A stretch of DNA of 64,000 nucleotides, taken from positions 62,001 through 126,000 of the forward strand of contig NZ_JAUNVZ010000004.1 in the NCBI RefSeq assembly GCF_030540545.1. Reading direction: 5' to 3'. A model generated the notes under the pieces. It ran no database searches. It was not told where the DNA came from and was given only the letters and a program-made list of their open reading frames with translations. Shown one piece after another: positions 9,212 through 17,689 of this stretch (position 1 is its first letter; every line of letters starts with the position of its first letter). The position numbers and the translations under genes are program-made. This stretch comes from Rothia sp. (in: high G+C Gram-positive bacteria) (GTDB lineage: Bacteria > Actinomycetota > Actinomycetes > Actinomycetales > Micrococcaceae).

Positions 9212-9793
9212 TTATACCCAGATGGCGGCAAAATCGGCGCGGCTCATACGAGCGTGAATCTCGTTGCGAGTGACGACTTGTCCATCGGGTAAAACACGCT
9301 CTTCGGCGCTCTGCTCGGTAACCCAAAAATCACGAAAACCCACAGAACGCGCCAGGGCAATGGATGCCTCATTATCGGCAAGAGCGCTCCATGTAATGCT
9401 ATCCAAACCCAGTCCCTGAGGGTCGAATCCGAAGCCCAGCACCATAGCCACGGCACGTTTCATAATGCCTTGGCGGCGGAAATCCGGGTGGCTGGCGTAG
9501 CCCAGAGAACCAGTAGAGCCGGGGGATTCGGCGCTGGCTTCGGGCAGGCGCAGGGCGATGGTTCCGGCGTAGGCACCGCTATAGTCAATAGCCCACACGA
9601 ATTCTTGACCCTTCGCTGCAGCCCGCTGAGCGTAATCAATAAACCAGAGCGCGTCGGTTTCGCTATAGGGTACCGGCACGGTGGTGAAATATTGTGTTTC
9701 GGGGTTGGTGTTGAGTTCCACCAGGGCGGGTGCATCCTGTATGCGTAGCGCTCGGAGGGTGAAGTCTTCGGTGATGAGTTCGGGTGCTTGCAT
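9212..9793 (-). CDS. GNAT family acetyltransferase (RimJ/RimL type)
   Basis: The 193-aa product has the GNAT fold layout: an N-terminal LRALRIQDAPALVEL strand-helix, a central WAIDY..GTIALR strand pair and the acetyl-CoA binding segment around SHPDFRRQGIMKRAV at about residues 103-117. RimJ/RimL relatives acetylate ribosomal-protein N-termini or small molecules; the substrate here is unknown. TACACT lies exactly six bases before the ATG and no ribosome site is present, so this is a strong leaderless candidate. It stands alone. Confidence 0.88.
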   Translation of the reverse strand: MQAPELITEDFTLRALRIQDAPALVELNTNPETQYFTTVPVPYSETDALWFIDYAQRAAAKGQEFVWAIDYSGAYAGTIALRLPEASAESPGSTGSLGYASHPDFRRQGIMKRAVAMVLGFGFDPQGLGLDSITWSALADNEASIALARSVGFRDFWVTEQSAEERVLPDGQVVTRNEIHARMSRADFAAIWV

Positions 9794-9832
9794 GGATTTA
9801 GTGTAGCAGTGGGGGTTTTAGGCCAAACAAAC

Positions 9833-9862
9833 TTGCATATTATGAATTACTCATATTAAGAT
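9833..9862 (+). promoter_or_regulatory. Candidate ahpC promoter
   Basis: TTGCAT and TAAGAT are separated by 18 bases in an AT-rich stretch upstream of ahpC. Peroxide control by OxyR is common for ahpCD in actinobacteria, but no oxyR gene is adjacent and I do not see a firm OxyR site. Confidence 0.4.
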
Positions 9863-9942
9863 AGTAGTAAGAGAAAATGCAGATTATTGCATCCACCCGC
9901 GTCCGTTCCTACGAACAGGCGCACCAACCCAAGGAGAAACCC

Positions 9943-10527
9943 ATGGCAGTACTGTCCATCGGCGACCAGTTCCCCGCCTACGAAATGACCGGCGTTATCC
10001 CCGGCAACCTGGCAGAAGTAGAAGCAAACAAGCCCGAAGACTACTTCACCACCGTTAGCTCCGAGGGTCTGGATGAAGACACCTGGCGCGTTGTCTTCTT
10101 CTGGCCCAAGGACTTCACCTTCGTGTGCCCCACCGAAATCGCAGCATTCGGCAAGCTGGCTGACGAGTTCGAAGCACGCGACTGCCAGGTCATCGGTGTC
10201 TCCGTAGACAACGAGTACACCCACTACGCATGGCGCCGCTCCCACGAGGAACTGCAGAACCTGCCCATCGTTATGGCATCCGACCTCAAGCGCGAGCTGG
10301 TGTCCGCACTGGGCATCCTGAACAAGGACGGTGTGGCAGACCGCGCAACCTTCATCATCGACCCGAACAACACCATTCAGTCCGTGTCGCTGACCGCCGA
10401 CTCTGTTGGCCGCAACACCGACGAAGTGCTGCGCCAGCTGGACGCACTGCAGTCTGACGAACTGTGCGCATGCAACTGGAAGAAGGGTGCTGCTACCATC
10501 GACGCATTCAAGGAAATGGGCAAGTAA
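9943..10527 (+). CDS. ahpC: Alkyl hydroperoxide reductase AhpC (peroxiredoxin)
   Basis: The 194-aa typical 2-Cys peroxiredoxin reduces hydrogen peroxide, organic peroxides and peroxynitrite. The peroxidatic Cys62 is in FTFVCPTEIAAF; Cys175 and Cys177 lie in the C-terminal CACNW segment, as in mycobacterial AhpC, where extra cysteines take part in resolution. The ATG at 9943 follows AAGGAG at the right distance; an upstream in-frame start at 9877 is unlikely. The ahpD ATG follows the stop codon directly, so the two are one operon and AhpD is the likely reductant. Confidence 0.97.
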   Translation: MAVLSIGDQFPAYEMTGVIPGNLAEVEANKPEDYFTTVSSEGLDEDTWRVVFFWPKDFTFVCPTEIAAFGKLADEFEARDCQVIGVSVDNEYTHYAWRRSHEELQNLPIVMASDLKRELVSALGILNKDGVADRATFIIDPNNTIQSVSLTADSVGRNTDEVLRQLDALQSDELCACNWKKGAATIDAFKEMGK

Positions 10528-11061
10528 ATGAGCATCGAGAACCTGCGTTCCGCACTGCCTTCCTACGCGAAGGACATGAATCTGAACCTGTCGGCGATGA
10601 CTCGCCTGGGTTCTTTGACCGAGCAGCAGCTGTGGGGTTCCCTGCTGGCAACCGCCGCAGCAACCAAGGTTGATACTGTTCTGGTGGAGACCCTTGAAGA
10701 GGCGAAGCAGCACCTGAGCGAGACTGCTGTCGAGGCGGCCCTGGGTGCAGCAACCATTATGGGCATGAACAATGTCTTCTACCGCACCCGCGGTTTCCTT
10801 GAGCCCGAGTACGATGATCAGCGTGCGGGTCTGCGCATGCAGATTATTGGCAAGAATGGCGGCGTGGAGAAGCTGGACTTCGAAATGTACGCTCTGGCTG
10901 TTTCGGCAGTCAATGGCTGCTCGCACTGCGTGGCTGCTCACGAGCACACCCTGCGCGAAGAAGGCGCAACCAAGGAGCAGGTCAACGACCTGATCCGCAT
11001 CGCCGCTACTATGGCTGGCGTGGCTCAGGGCATTCAGATTGCTGAGGCGCTGGCTGCCTAA
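10528..11061 (+). CDS. ahpD: Alkyl hydroperoxidase AhpD
   Basis: The 177-aa product belongs to the carboxymuconolactone decarboxylase-like AhpD family. The redox motif is Cys131-x-x-Cys134 followed by His138 (GCSHCVAAHEHT), matching the arrangement in Mycobacterium tuberculosis AhpD. It passes electrons from lipoylated proteins to AhpC. The ATG touches the ahpC stop codon, implying coupled translation. The operon ends in a strong hairpin 36 bases downstream. Confidence 0.97.
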   Translation: MSIENLRSALPSYAKDMNLNLSAMTRLGSLTEQQLWGSLLATAAATKVDTVLVETLEEAKQHLSETAVEAALGAATIMGMNNVFYRTRGFLEPEYDDQRAGLRMQIIGKNGGVEKLDFEMYALAVSAVNGCSHCVAAHEHTLREEGATKEQVNDLIRIAATMAGVAQGIQIAEALAA

Positions 11062-11096
11062 AGCTTTCAATCCGCACGGATTGAGCGCATAACGAT

Positions 11097-11134
11097 AAGG
11101 GGGCTCCCTACCAACCGGTAGGGAGCCCCCCTTT
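11097..11134 (+). terminator. ahpCD terminator, first copy of a duplicated hairpin
   Basis: GGGGGCTCCCTACC pairs with GGTAGGGAGCCCCC, followed by CTTTATAT. An almost identical copy lies at 12335-12372; the two bracket the lipoprotein cassette. Confidence 0.93.
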
Positions 11135-11184
11135 ATATATCTACACATTCTGATAGGTGTAGTAAAAAATTTATAGTAAACCCC

Positions 11185-11220
11185 TTGACCTAGAAATAAG
11201 ATAAGGTTAGCCTTATATCA
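11185..11220 (+). promoter_or_regulatory. Promoter with DtxR/IdeR-type iron box
   Basis: TTGACC at 11185 is a good -35. The stretch 11202-11220, TAAGGTTAGCCTTATATCA, matches the degenerate DtxR/IdeR consensus (TWAGGTWAGSCTWACCTWA) at 16 of 19 positions by my count and would cover the -10. Genes downstream should be repressed when iron is plentiful. Confidence 0.7.
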
Positions 11221-11277
11221 ACGAATCCGTTGCTAGCTGTATCTCACACCATGCATAGTATGGAAGGAATGTAAGGC

Positions 11278-11454
11278 ATGGCTTCAAAATACTGTAAGGC
11301 CCTTATCCTGAGCTTCTCGCTTCTGTTGAGCACGTTGTTCTCTATTGCAAGCTCTGCATCGTTGGATCCGGGATGGCGTCAATCCAGTCTTCAATCTACG
11401 GGAGCTAATGATCAGGCTGATTTTGTAGCTCGAGAGACATGGATTGAACTTTAG
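11278..11454 (+). CDS. Small secreted peptide (58 aa)
   Basis: This 58-codon ORF begins at an ATG preceded by GGAAGGAATGTAAGGC. It encodes MASKYCK, then a hydrophobic stretch (LILSFSLLLSTLFSIA) and an ASSASLD signal-peptidase-like site, leaving about 30 mature residues rich in Ser, Gln and acidic residues. The stop codon touches the ATG of the following lipoprotein gene, so translation is probably coupled. I do not recognise the mature part. It may be a small iron-starvation peptide, or the relic of a longer secreted protein. The iron box upstream covers both genes. Confidence 0.6.
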   Translation: MASKYCKALILSFSLLLSTLFSIASSASLDPGWRQSSLQSTGANDQADFVARETWIEL

Positions 11455-12309
11455 ATGATGCATAAAATTAGCCGATCTATTGTGTCGTGGGGGGCTATTT
11501 TAATCGGTCTTGTCGCAGGATGCGCTGCTCCTCAGCCTACACAATCAGAGAATATTACTCTACATTCTAGTGAATCAATTTCTCCTGCAGGACAGAGTCA
11601 GCGGGGCGCAGCTGACAAGGTTAATGAGCTGACTCGTACTCCGGAAATCGTGAATACAAGCTACCAAAAGGCCTCTCGAGAGTGCATGGTCTCAAAAGGC
11701 TATGAAGCACGTAGCGAATATTACTTCCCCCATATCGTTAAAGTGCGTAGCTTGGTGATCCCACGGCCCCTGAGTACGGAAACAGCTCGTAGCAGCGGGT
11801 ATGGAACTTTGCCGGGTAAGACTAAAGGTAGTGACACGGGCTATGAAATGAGTAATGAAGAAAGCACCGCTTTCTACGGTGATGGTTCGGATGATTTTCA
11901 GCCCTGTCAGGATAAAGTGCTCAATGAACTCTTTGGTCCTAGAGATGTTTGGGAATACTATGTGACCTTGGAAGACTATCTCATACCCTACGTTAACGCA
12001 TTTGTTTCATCGGAACAGTCGCGAAAAATTAATGAAGACTGGTCGCAATGTATGGCGGAAAAGTCCTACAGTTTTGCTGGCCCGGGTGTAGCTATGATGC
12101 AAACATACAATACTCCTGAAGCTCAAGAAGTAGCTATTGCTGATGCACTATGCCGTGAACAGATTCGTTATGAAGAACGAATCTCAGAAGGGCTAGATGT
12201 ATATATGACTACTTTTTTGCAGGATAATCCGGCACTCATAGAGCGCGTGAGCCAGGCGCGAAAGAATGCTGAACAAAATGCGCCGAAGATGCTCAATGGC
12301 GCATCCTAA
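11455..12309 (+). CDS. Putative lipoprotein (284 aa)
   Basis: The N-terminus MMHKISRSIVSWGAILIGLVAGC is a lipoprotein signal with lipobox LVAGC, so Cys22 should be lipid-anchored after cleavage. The mature part is hydrophilic, with scattered Cys residues (for example SRECMVSKGY, FQPCQDK, SQCMAEK and DALCREQ) that could form disulfides outside the cell. I recognise no known domain. It has no ribosome site of its own and starts right at the stop of the 58-aa gene, under the same iron box. A role in iron acquisition or envelope stress is inferred from that box only. Codon use looks less GC-biased than in the flanking genes, which suggests transfer. Confidence 0.82.
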   Translation: MMHKISRSIVSWGAILIGLVAGCAAPQPTQSENITLHSSESISPAGQSQRGAADKVNELTRTPEIVNTSYQKASRECMVSKGYEARSEYYFPHIVKVRSLVIPRPLSTETARSSGYGTLPGKTKGSDTGYEMSNEESTAFYGDGSDDFQPCQDKVLNELFGPRDVWEYYVTLEDYLIPYVNAFVSSEQSRKINEDWSQCMAEKSYSFAGPGVAMMQTYNTPEAQEVAIADALCREQIRYEERISEGLDVYMTTFLQDNPALIERVSQARKNAEQNAPKMLNGAS

Positions 12310-12334
12310 ATCCTCTCGGATGTGGTGTGTATAC

Positions 12335-12372
12335 AAAGGGGGCTCCCTACCAACCGGTAGGGAGCCCCCTTT
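12335..12372. terminator. Second copy of the ahpCD-type hairpin terminator
   Basis: The same stem as at 11097-11134 is repeated with AAA and TTT flanks. It ends the lipoprotein gene and also faces the convergent minus-strand gene. Confidence 0.93.
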
Positions 12373-12388
12373 GTGCATAGGTGTATTG

Positions 12389-13033
12389 CTATGCCTTCAG
12401 AGAGTGTAACTGTCCGTCCCAATCACGCAGTAGATCAATTAGAGTCGAGACCAAATGTTGCACATTATCGGCGGGCACCGGCACGCTGCGAACCCCAGCA
12501 CACCAATCAATAGTGCCCAAACCCAAATAGGGCTTAGCGGGGAAATAATGCTTGCGCAGGGCAATACGACGCGATCCCAGGGCACGGCGCCCCGGCACAT
12601 AGCCTCCGCGAGAAATCAATCGGCTCTCCCGATCCTCACCCAGGACAGTATCCAGAGCCTGCACTGCAGAAACCCAGGAGGGCTCAGCATCAAACCGGGC
12701 GCCCGGCTCCAGCCCATCCGGGATCGCGGGGTATTCCTCGTCCCTCTCGGCAACGCTAATTCCTGCAATAAAACAGAACTTTAGGTCCTCAAGACGTGCG
12801 GGTAGACCTCGACCGGCGCTCTCCACGGTGCCCACCAGACGGCGCGGTACGCTCTCACCCTCAGCATTCACACCGTACAGGGATAAGGGAGGTGACTCAA
12901 AATACATAGCCACAGCCCCCGCGCCGCTAATCGCCGTGCGCACACTGTAGCCGGGCATTTGCGCCTGAAAATGCTCGGCAACCGGCTCAAGAGCCTGAGC
13001 AACCTGCTCACGCGTGAGGGAACTTTTAGCCAC
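12389..13033 (-). CDS. Hypothetical protein (214 aa)
   Basis: I recognise no family. The product is soluble, with no signal peptide or membrane helix. It starts MAKSSLTREQVAQALEPVAEHF and has a glycine-rich strand ISGAGAVAMYF near residue 40 and a conserved-looking C-terminal segment around LGLGTIDWC. I choose GTG 13033, which follows GGAAAGGA. The frame stays open to 13054 through MFVERIAV, but that start lacks a ribosome site. The gene is monocistronic and converges on the duplicated terminator. Confidence 0.7.
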   Translation of the reverse strand: MAKSSLTREQVAQALEPVAEHFQAQMPGYSVRTAISGAGAVAMYFESPPLSLYGVNAEGESVPRRLVGTVESAGRGLPARLEDLKFCFIAGISVAERDEEYPAIPDGLEPGARFDAEPSWVSAVQALDTVLGEDRESRLISRGGYVPGRRALGSRRIALRKHYFPAKPYLGLGTIDWCAGVRSVPVPADNVQHLVSTLIDLLRDWDGQLHSLKA

Positions 13034-13190
13034 CGCGATCCTTTCCACAAACAATGTTCATAAAATGGTGTCTATTTCACCGTTATAAAGGTGCACCCGG
13101 CGCACAAGCACGCTAAGATAACATGCGGCGCTGTGCCCCGGCCAGGGTGCAGCTTTTCCTATGACATTATCGAGCATAACGGAGGGATAT

Positions 13191-13991
13191 ATGAGCTTTG
13201 AACCGGATACGCTCTTCCGCGTTGTAGACATTGCCGCAGTGGTCGCTAACGGCTTACTCGGCGGTGCGGTTGCTCGCGCCTTCCGATTCGATATTGTGGG
13301 CTTTCTGCTGCTGGCCATTGCCTGCGGTATGGGCGGAGGCATGCTGCGCGATATTCTGCTTAATGCCGGTCTGCCCGTGGCACTGACCGACCACGGTTAT
13401 TGGGTGGGTGCAATTTGTGCGGTGGCGGTTGCCTATGTGATCGACCTGAGCTCCAGTTGGGCTACCAAGGCGCTATTGGTGGTCGACTTTGTGGGCATGG
13501 GGTGTTGGGCTGCTACCGGCACCATTAAGTCCCTGAATAACGGTCTGCACTGGCTGCCGGCTATTGCTTTGGGTGTTGCCACTGCGGTGGGCGGCGGTGT
13601 TATTCGTGACATGCTGGTCAATCGTATTCCGGCTATCTTTGGCGGCAACTCCCTTTACGCCACGGTGGCGTTTGTGGGCGCTGCTGAGACGGCTCTGGTG
13701 TGGAGCGTGCTGCACCGCCCGAACCTTGCTATTGCCGTGTCGGTTATTAGCTGCACTATTTTTGGTTTGCTTTCGCATTGGCGCAATTGGCAGCTGCCGA
13801 CCACCCCTGCCTCGATTAAGGTGCCTCGACCGAATCTGCTCAATACCTTCCGTCGCGAGCCGGATCGCCTACAGAATGAGGGTTGGACCCCGGGTGAGCC
13901 TCTGACTGATCAGATGGAGGTGCTGACCGCAGAACAGGTGCTTGCCTACCGCGAGTCGGTGCGTAAGCAGCAGGAAAGCAACCTGAAGTAG
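13191..13991 (+). CDS. TRIC/UPF0126 family membrane channel (YicG-like)
   Basis: The 266-aa product has about seven hydrophobic helices in its first 200 residues. The duplicated signature of the UPF0126/TRIC family is clear: GMGGGMLRDILLN near residue 47 and AVGGGVIRDMLVNR near 145. Prokaryotic TRIC proteins form trimeric potassium-permeable channels; some homologues have been linked to glycine transport. A hydrophilic tail of about 65 residues follows. ATG 13191 has an ideal GGAGGGA site; the longer frame from 13161 has none. Confidence 0.88.
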   Translation: MSFEPDTLFRVVDIAAVVANGLLGGAVARAFRFDIVGFLLLAIACGMGGGMLRDILLNAGLPVALTDHGYWVGAICAVAVAYVIDLSSSWATKALLVVDFVGMGCWAATGTIKSLNNGLHWLPAIALGVATAVGGGVIRDMLVNRIPAIFGGNSLYATVAFVGAAETALVWSVLHRPNLAIAVSVISCTIFGLLSHWRNWQLPTTPASIKVPRPNLLNTFRREPDRLQNEGWTPGEPLTDQMEVLTAEQVLAYRESVRKQQESNLK

Positions 13992-14035
13992 CGGCAGTGT
14001 ATACCCAGTTTTAAGCGGATATAAGAGCATATAAA

Positions 14036-14077
14036 AATACCCCGAGTATATACCTGGTTGGTAATACTGGGGGTATT
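14036..14077. terminator. Hairpin between convergent genes
   Basis: AATACCCC...AGTAT pairs with ATACT...GGGGTATT. It lies between the TRIC gene and the pirin gene. Confidence 0.65.
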
Positions 14078-14093
14078 GTGTGCTGTCAACGCT

Positions 14094-15197
14094 TTAGAAA
14101 ACCTGACCGGTATCCAACGGCTCATCGGCGCTCGGCGGCACAGGACGCTTATCCCCGCGTGGCTTCAACGCAACACCAGGAAGAGCCGGTGCCGGAATCA
14201 CCTCGCGGTCACCATTGAGCGGGTAGCCCGCCGGCATCTGTACCACCGGACCAAAACGTGGCGCCTCGGGCGAACCGGCCACCACGCCATCAGCCACCAG
14301 TGCGGCAGAATTATCGGCGGCAATCAGATCCTGCCAATCCTGGCGTGCCTGAACGATTTCTTCATAGGTGCGGCCAACAAAATTCCACCACATAATAATT
14401 TCTTCACCAAAAGGCTCACCGCCCAGCAGTACCGTGCGGGTACCCGGGGTGCACTCAACACGCACCGGGGCGTTCTCATGGTCGCAGGAATCGAAATAAA
14501 GCAGCTGATTACGCCCGGCGGTCATCTTTTCGCCGCTGGCGGTAGTGACGGTGACAGAGCCGGAATCGACCACAAAACCATATTCCCAGTCTTCTTCAAC
14601 GTGCAGATCCATCACAGCGTTCTGGGCCTGTGCATCATCCACACGAATCTCAGCACCCAGCAGGGGGCTGAAAGTATGCACCGGCGAACGGTCACTATAG
14701 CTTGAGACCGAACCGTCCTCACGGCGGCGGTCAATACGCGCCGAACCTAAAAACACGCTCAGTTTCACACCGCGGCAATCAAGCACCTGCGGGCGGTAAT
14801 TCTCGAACTTCGGGGTGGTAGCGCGCTCTTCGGCGGGTAGAGCCACCCACAGCTGAATACCGTGCAGAATATTGGTCTCGGAGGTGGAAAACTCGCTGTG
14901 GTTAATGCCATGCCCGGCAGTCATCAGATTCACTTCGCCCGGCAGCACCGGCCCCACTGTACCCAGGGAATCGCGGTGCTCAATTGCACCGGTAAAAAGC
15001 CAGGAGACGGTCTGCAAACCAATATGCGGGTGCGAAACCACGCGCATACCGCCGGTATCGGGCACCTTATCGGGGCCGTAATGGTCAATAAAACACCAGG
15101 CGCCAATCATACGGCGACGCTGGGCGGGAATCAGGCGGCGAACCTCCATGGCGCGAAGACCGCCCAGGGGCACCGGGCGCGGGTCAAGAATCATCAT
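14094..15197 (-). CDS. Pirin family protein
   Basis: The 367-aa bicupin carries the pirin N-terminal motif HPHIGLQTVSWLFTGAIEHRDS with metal-ligand histidines, then PGEVNLMTAGHGINHSE. Pirins are iron-binding cupins; bacterial members act as quercetinases or as regulators of central metabolism. The role here is open. TAGGAT lies seven bases before the first of two tandem ATGs, with the spacer TAAACCC, so this may be a leaderless message. The frame extends to 15266, but those extra residues are not pirin-like. Confidence 0.88.
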   Translation of the reverse strand: MMILDPRPVPLGGLRAMEVRRLIPAQRRRMIGAWCFIDHYGPDKVPDTGGMRVVSHPHIGLQTVSWLFTGAIEHRDSLGTVGPVLPGEVNLMTAGHGINHSEFSTSETNILHGIQLWVALPAEERATTPKFENYRPQVLDCRGVKLSVFLGSARIDRRREDGSVSSYSDRSPVHTFSPLLGAEIRVDDAQAQNAVMDLHVEEDWEYGFVVDSGSVTVTTASGEKMTAGRNQLLYFDSCDHENAPVRVECTPGTRTVLLGGEPFGEEIIMWWNFVGRTYEEIVQARQDWQDLIAADNSAALVADGVVAGSPEAPRFGPVVQMPAGYPLNGDREVIPAPALPGVALKPRGDKRPVPPSADEPLDTGQVF

Positions 15198-15324
15198 GGG
15201 TTTAATCCTACGCGCCAGTGTTATACGCGGCAGGGCAGGGGCACCTAAGGGGCAGGTATTGCGCATAAACCAGGCGCCCGCCCGGTGTTTTAATCACCGG
15301 GCGGGCGCCTGAGATAGCCATCGA

Positions 15325-16074
15325 TTAGATGTGGTATTCGGTCAGCTCGTACACATTCAGGAACTGGCGAATACGGGTGTCATCGCTGGCAAAGAAGCCC
15401 GCGGGAGCGCCGTTATAGCGCACGGAACCACCCTCCAGGAAGATAATGCGGTCGGCAACCTTCTGCGCGAACGCCATATTATGGGTCACGATCACCAGGG
15501 AACGATTCTCTGCAGCCAGATCCATGAGCACGCGAATCACTTCTGCCTCCAGTTCCGGGTCCAGCGCACTGGTCGGCTCATCAAAGAGCAGATAGTCCGG
15601 CTCAACCGCTAGGGCACGGGCAATAGCCACGCGCTGCTGCTGACCGCCCGAGAGGTTATCCGGGTAGGAGTCAGTCTTATCGGCAAGACCCACCTTAGCC
15701 AGCAGCTCCTGAGCCTTCTGCGCCGCCTGAGCCTTGCTCAGCTTGCCGTTGAGTACGGGAGCCAGAGCAACATTCTGTGCTGCGGTGTAGTGCGGGAAGA
15801 GGTTAAACTGCTGGAACACCATTGCCGAGTGCTGGCGCAGGGTGCGAATAGCATCCTCAGAGAGCTTGGAGGAGAAGTCCACGCTATCGTTCTCAATGCT
15901 CAGCACGCCCTGCTCAGGGCGCTCCAACAGGTTAAAGCAGCGCAGCAGGGTGGACTTACCGCTACCGGAGGGGCCGAGGATAACAGTGGTTTCGCCATCT
16001 GCAATCTCCAGGGAAATATCCTTAAGCACCTGGGTATCGCCAAAGCTCTTGTGCAGGGAATCCAGTTTAAGCAT
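15325..16074 (-). CDS. Polar amino acid ABC transporter, ATP-binding protein
   Basis: The 249-aa ATPase has Walker A GPSGSGKST at about residues 34-42, the signature LSGGQQQR, Walker B YLLFDEPTSALDPE and the switch His in VTHNM. It resembles the GlnQ/TcyC group that powers uptake of polar amino acids such as glutamine, cystine or histidine. It overlaps the permease gene by eight bases and closes a three-gene set of binding protein, permease and ATPase. Confidence 0.95.
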   Translation of the reverse strand: MLKLDSLHKSFGDTQVLKDISLEIADGETTVILGPSGSGKSTLLRCFNLLERPEQGVLSIENDSVDFSSKLSEDAIRTLRQHSAMVFQQFNLFPHYTAAQNVALAPVLNGKLSKAQAAQKAQELLAKVGLADKTDSYPDNLSGGQQQRVAIARALAVEPDYLLFDEPTSALDPELEAEVIRVLMDLAAENRSLVIVTHNMAFAQKVADRIIFLEGGSVRYNGAPAGFFASDDTRIRQFLNVYELTEYHI

Positions 16075-16741
16075 TGCGGCTCCTTAGGTGACGGTTGCTG
16101 CGCTTTTCCAAATAGCTCTGACCGATGCTCAGCAGGGTGAAAATCACCAGGTAAATCAGAGCAACCTCGGTGTACATTGCCATGGGCTCAAAGGTACGCG
16201 AAGCAATCTGCTTACCGGTCTGGAAGAGATCCACCAGGGAAATCACCGAGACCAGGGAGGTACCCTTGACCAGGTCAATCAGGTCATTACCCAGGGTGGG
16301 CAGTGCAATGCGCACAGCCTGAGGAATCACCACGTGACGCAGGGTTTGCAGACGGGTGAAGTTCAGCGTTGCAGCCGCCTCAAACTGGCCGCGGGGGATA
16401 GAAGCTACCGCCGCACGGAACGTCTCGGCAACATAGGCACCGGTGTTTAGGCTTAGGGTAATAATCGCTGCGTTCCACACATCCAGGGTCACACCAATGC
16501 TGGGCAGACCGTAGAAAATAATGAACAGCTGCACCAACAGGGGGGTACCGCGGAAGATCCAGATGTAAATCCACGCCAGCCATGCCAGGGGCTTGATGCT
16601 GGAGGCGCGCAGGGACGCCGCCACGGTGCCAATGAGCAGTGCCAGGGCGAAGGAGATGAGCGTAAGCGGGATGGTCGTTGCCACGGCTGCCGTGAGCAGC
16701 TGCGGCAACGAGTCTGCCCACAGGTTTAGATAGCGATCCAT
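16067..16741 (-). CDS. Polar amino acid ABC transporter, permease
   Basis: The 224-aa product is a His/Glu/Gln/Arg/opine-type permease. It begins with an ATG at 16741 and has about five membrane helices. The EAA loop region around GQFEAAATLNFTRLQTLRHVVIPQA at about residues 130-155 contacts the ATPase. It sits 12 bases after the binding-protein gene and overlaps the ATPase gene. Confidence 0.94.
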   Translation of the reverse strand: MDRYLNLWADSLPQLLTAAVATTIPLTLISFALALLIGTVAASLRASSIKPLAWLAWIYIWIFRGTPLLVQLFIIFYGLPSIGVTLDVWNAAIITLSLNTGAYVAETFRAAVASIPRGQFEAAATLNFTRLQTLRHVVIPQAVRIALPTLGNDLIDLVKGTSLVSVISLVDLFQTGKQIASRTFEPMAMYTEVALIYLVIFTLLSIGQSYLEKRSNRHLRSRNA

Positions 16742-16753
16742 AATTCCTTAGCG

Positions 16754-17566
16754 CTATTTCTTCTTGGGGCTCAGATCGACGCCCACAAACTTTTCGTAAA
16801 TTGCCTTGAAGTCACCATTATCCAGGTGCTTCTGGATGGATTCGTCGATGGCCTTCTTCAGAGCATCTTGACCCTTTGCGATCAGAATAGCGGCATCGGA
16901 GCCGGGACCGACTTCGCCCTCGAGTAGGCGAATCTTGGTGTCGGGGTGCTCCTGCTGGTATGCCTTGAAGGTCACCAGGTCGTTAGCGGTCATCTCGGCA
17001 CGGCCAGACTTGACCATTTCCACGGACTCGTCGAATCCGGCAACGATGATAATCTTAGCACCGCGTTCTTCCATGAGGGTGCGGAAGTTCGAAGTTTCGG
17101 ACTGAGCGGAAGAGTGACCGGAAATTTCGCTGGCGGACTTCAGCGGAGAGCTATCCAGAACCGCCACGCGTGCCTCGGAGTAGGCGTAGGGGATGGAGAA
17201 GTCGTACTTCTGCTTGCGTGCCTCGGTGGGGGAGATGTTGTTAATTGCGATATCGTAGCGGTTGGATTCCACGCCGGCAATCAGAGAGTCCCAGGGGGTC
17301 TCGATGTATTCTGCGCTCACGCCCAGATCCTTGGCGATTGCTTCGGCAATTTCGTATTCGATGCCGGTGAGCTTGCCGTCTTTGTCATGGTAGCCGAAGG
17401 GACGGAATGCACCCTCCAAGCCGATGCGAATCTTGCCGTTTTTCTTGATTTCTTCGAGCTTGTTCGCTACCGAGCTGGAGTTAGAGGAAGAGCATGCTGC
17501 CAGAGCTGCTGCCAGTGCAGAGGCGCCGGTTGCTGCCAGAGCGGTGCGTCGGGTAATGATAGTCAT
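16754..17566 (-). CDS. Amino acid ABC transporter, substrate-binding lipoprotein
   Basis: The 270-aa product begins MTIITRRTALAATG and has a lipobox ending at Cys25 (LAAC). It is a family 3 extracellular solute-binding protein: GLEGAFRPFGYHDKDGKLTGIEYEIAEAIAKDLG is the usual amino-acid-binding start. It is a close paralogue of the protein at 19151-19957. Its location between a trans-sulfuration enzyme and the transporter suggests cystine or another sulfur amino acid as substrate, which is inference. ATG 17566 follows AAGGATTG; the longer frame to 17650 is unlikely. Confidence 0.93.
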   Translation of the reverse strand: MTIITRRTALAATGASALAAALAACSSSNSSSVANKLEEIKKNGKIRIGLEGAFRPFGYHDKDGKLTGIEYEIAEAIAKDLGVSAEYIETPWDSLIAGVESNRYDIAINNISPTEARKQKYDFSIPYAYSEARVAVLDSSPLKSASEISGHSSAQSETSNFRTLMEERGAKIIIVAGFDESVEMVKSGRAEMTANDLVTFKAYQQEHPDTKIRLLEGEVGPGSDAAILIAKGQDALKKAIDESIQKHLDNGDFKAIYEKFVGVDLSPKKK

Positions 17567-17628
17567 GGGGCAATCCTTATATATTCTTTTAGCTATATTG
17601 CTAGATGGATATAGATACTGAGAGTTTT

Positions 17629-17676
17629 CACGCCGCGAGGAGCCTCTCAACGCAGAGTCGGGTTCCTCGCGGCGTG
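17629..17676. other. Strong hairpin upstream of the binding-protein gene
   Basis: CACGCCGCGAGGA pairs with TCCTCGCGGCGTG across a 20-base loop. It lies between the trans-sulfuration gene and the binding-protein gene. There is no proper T-run on the minus strand, so it may be a weak terminator or a processing or stability element. Confidence 0.55.
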
Positions 17677-17689
17677 CTTAAAAATGGGG

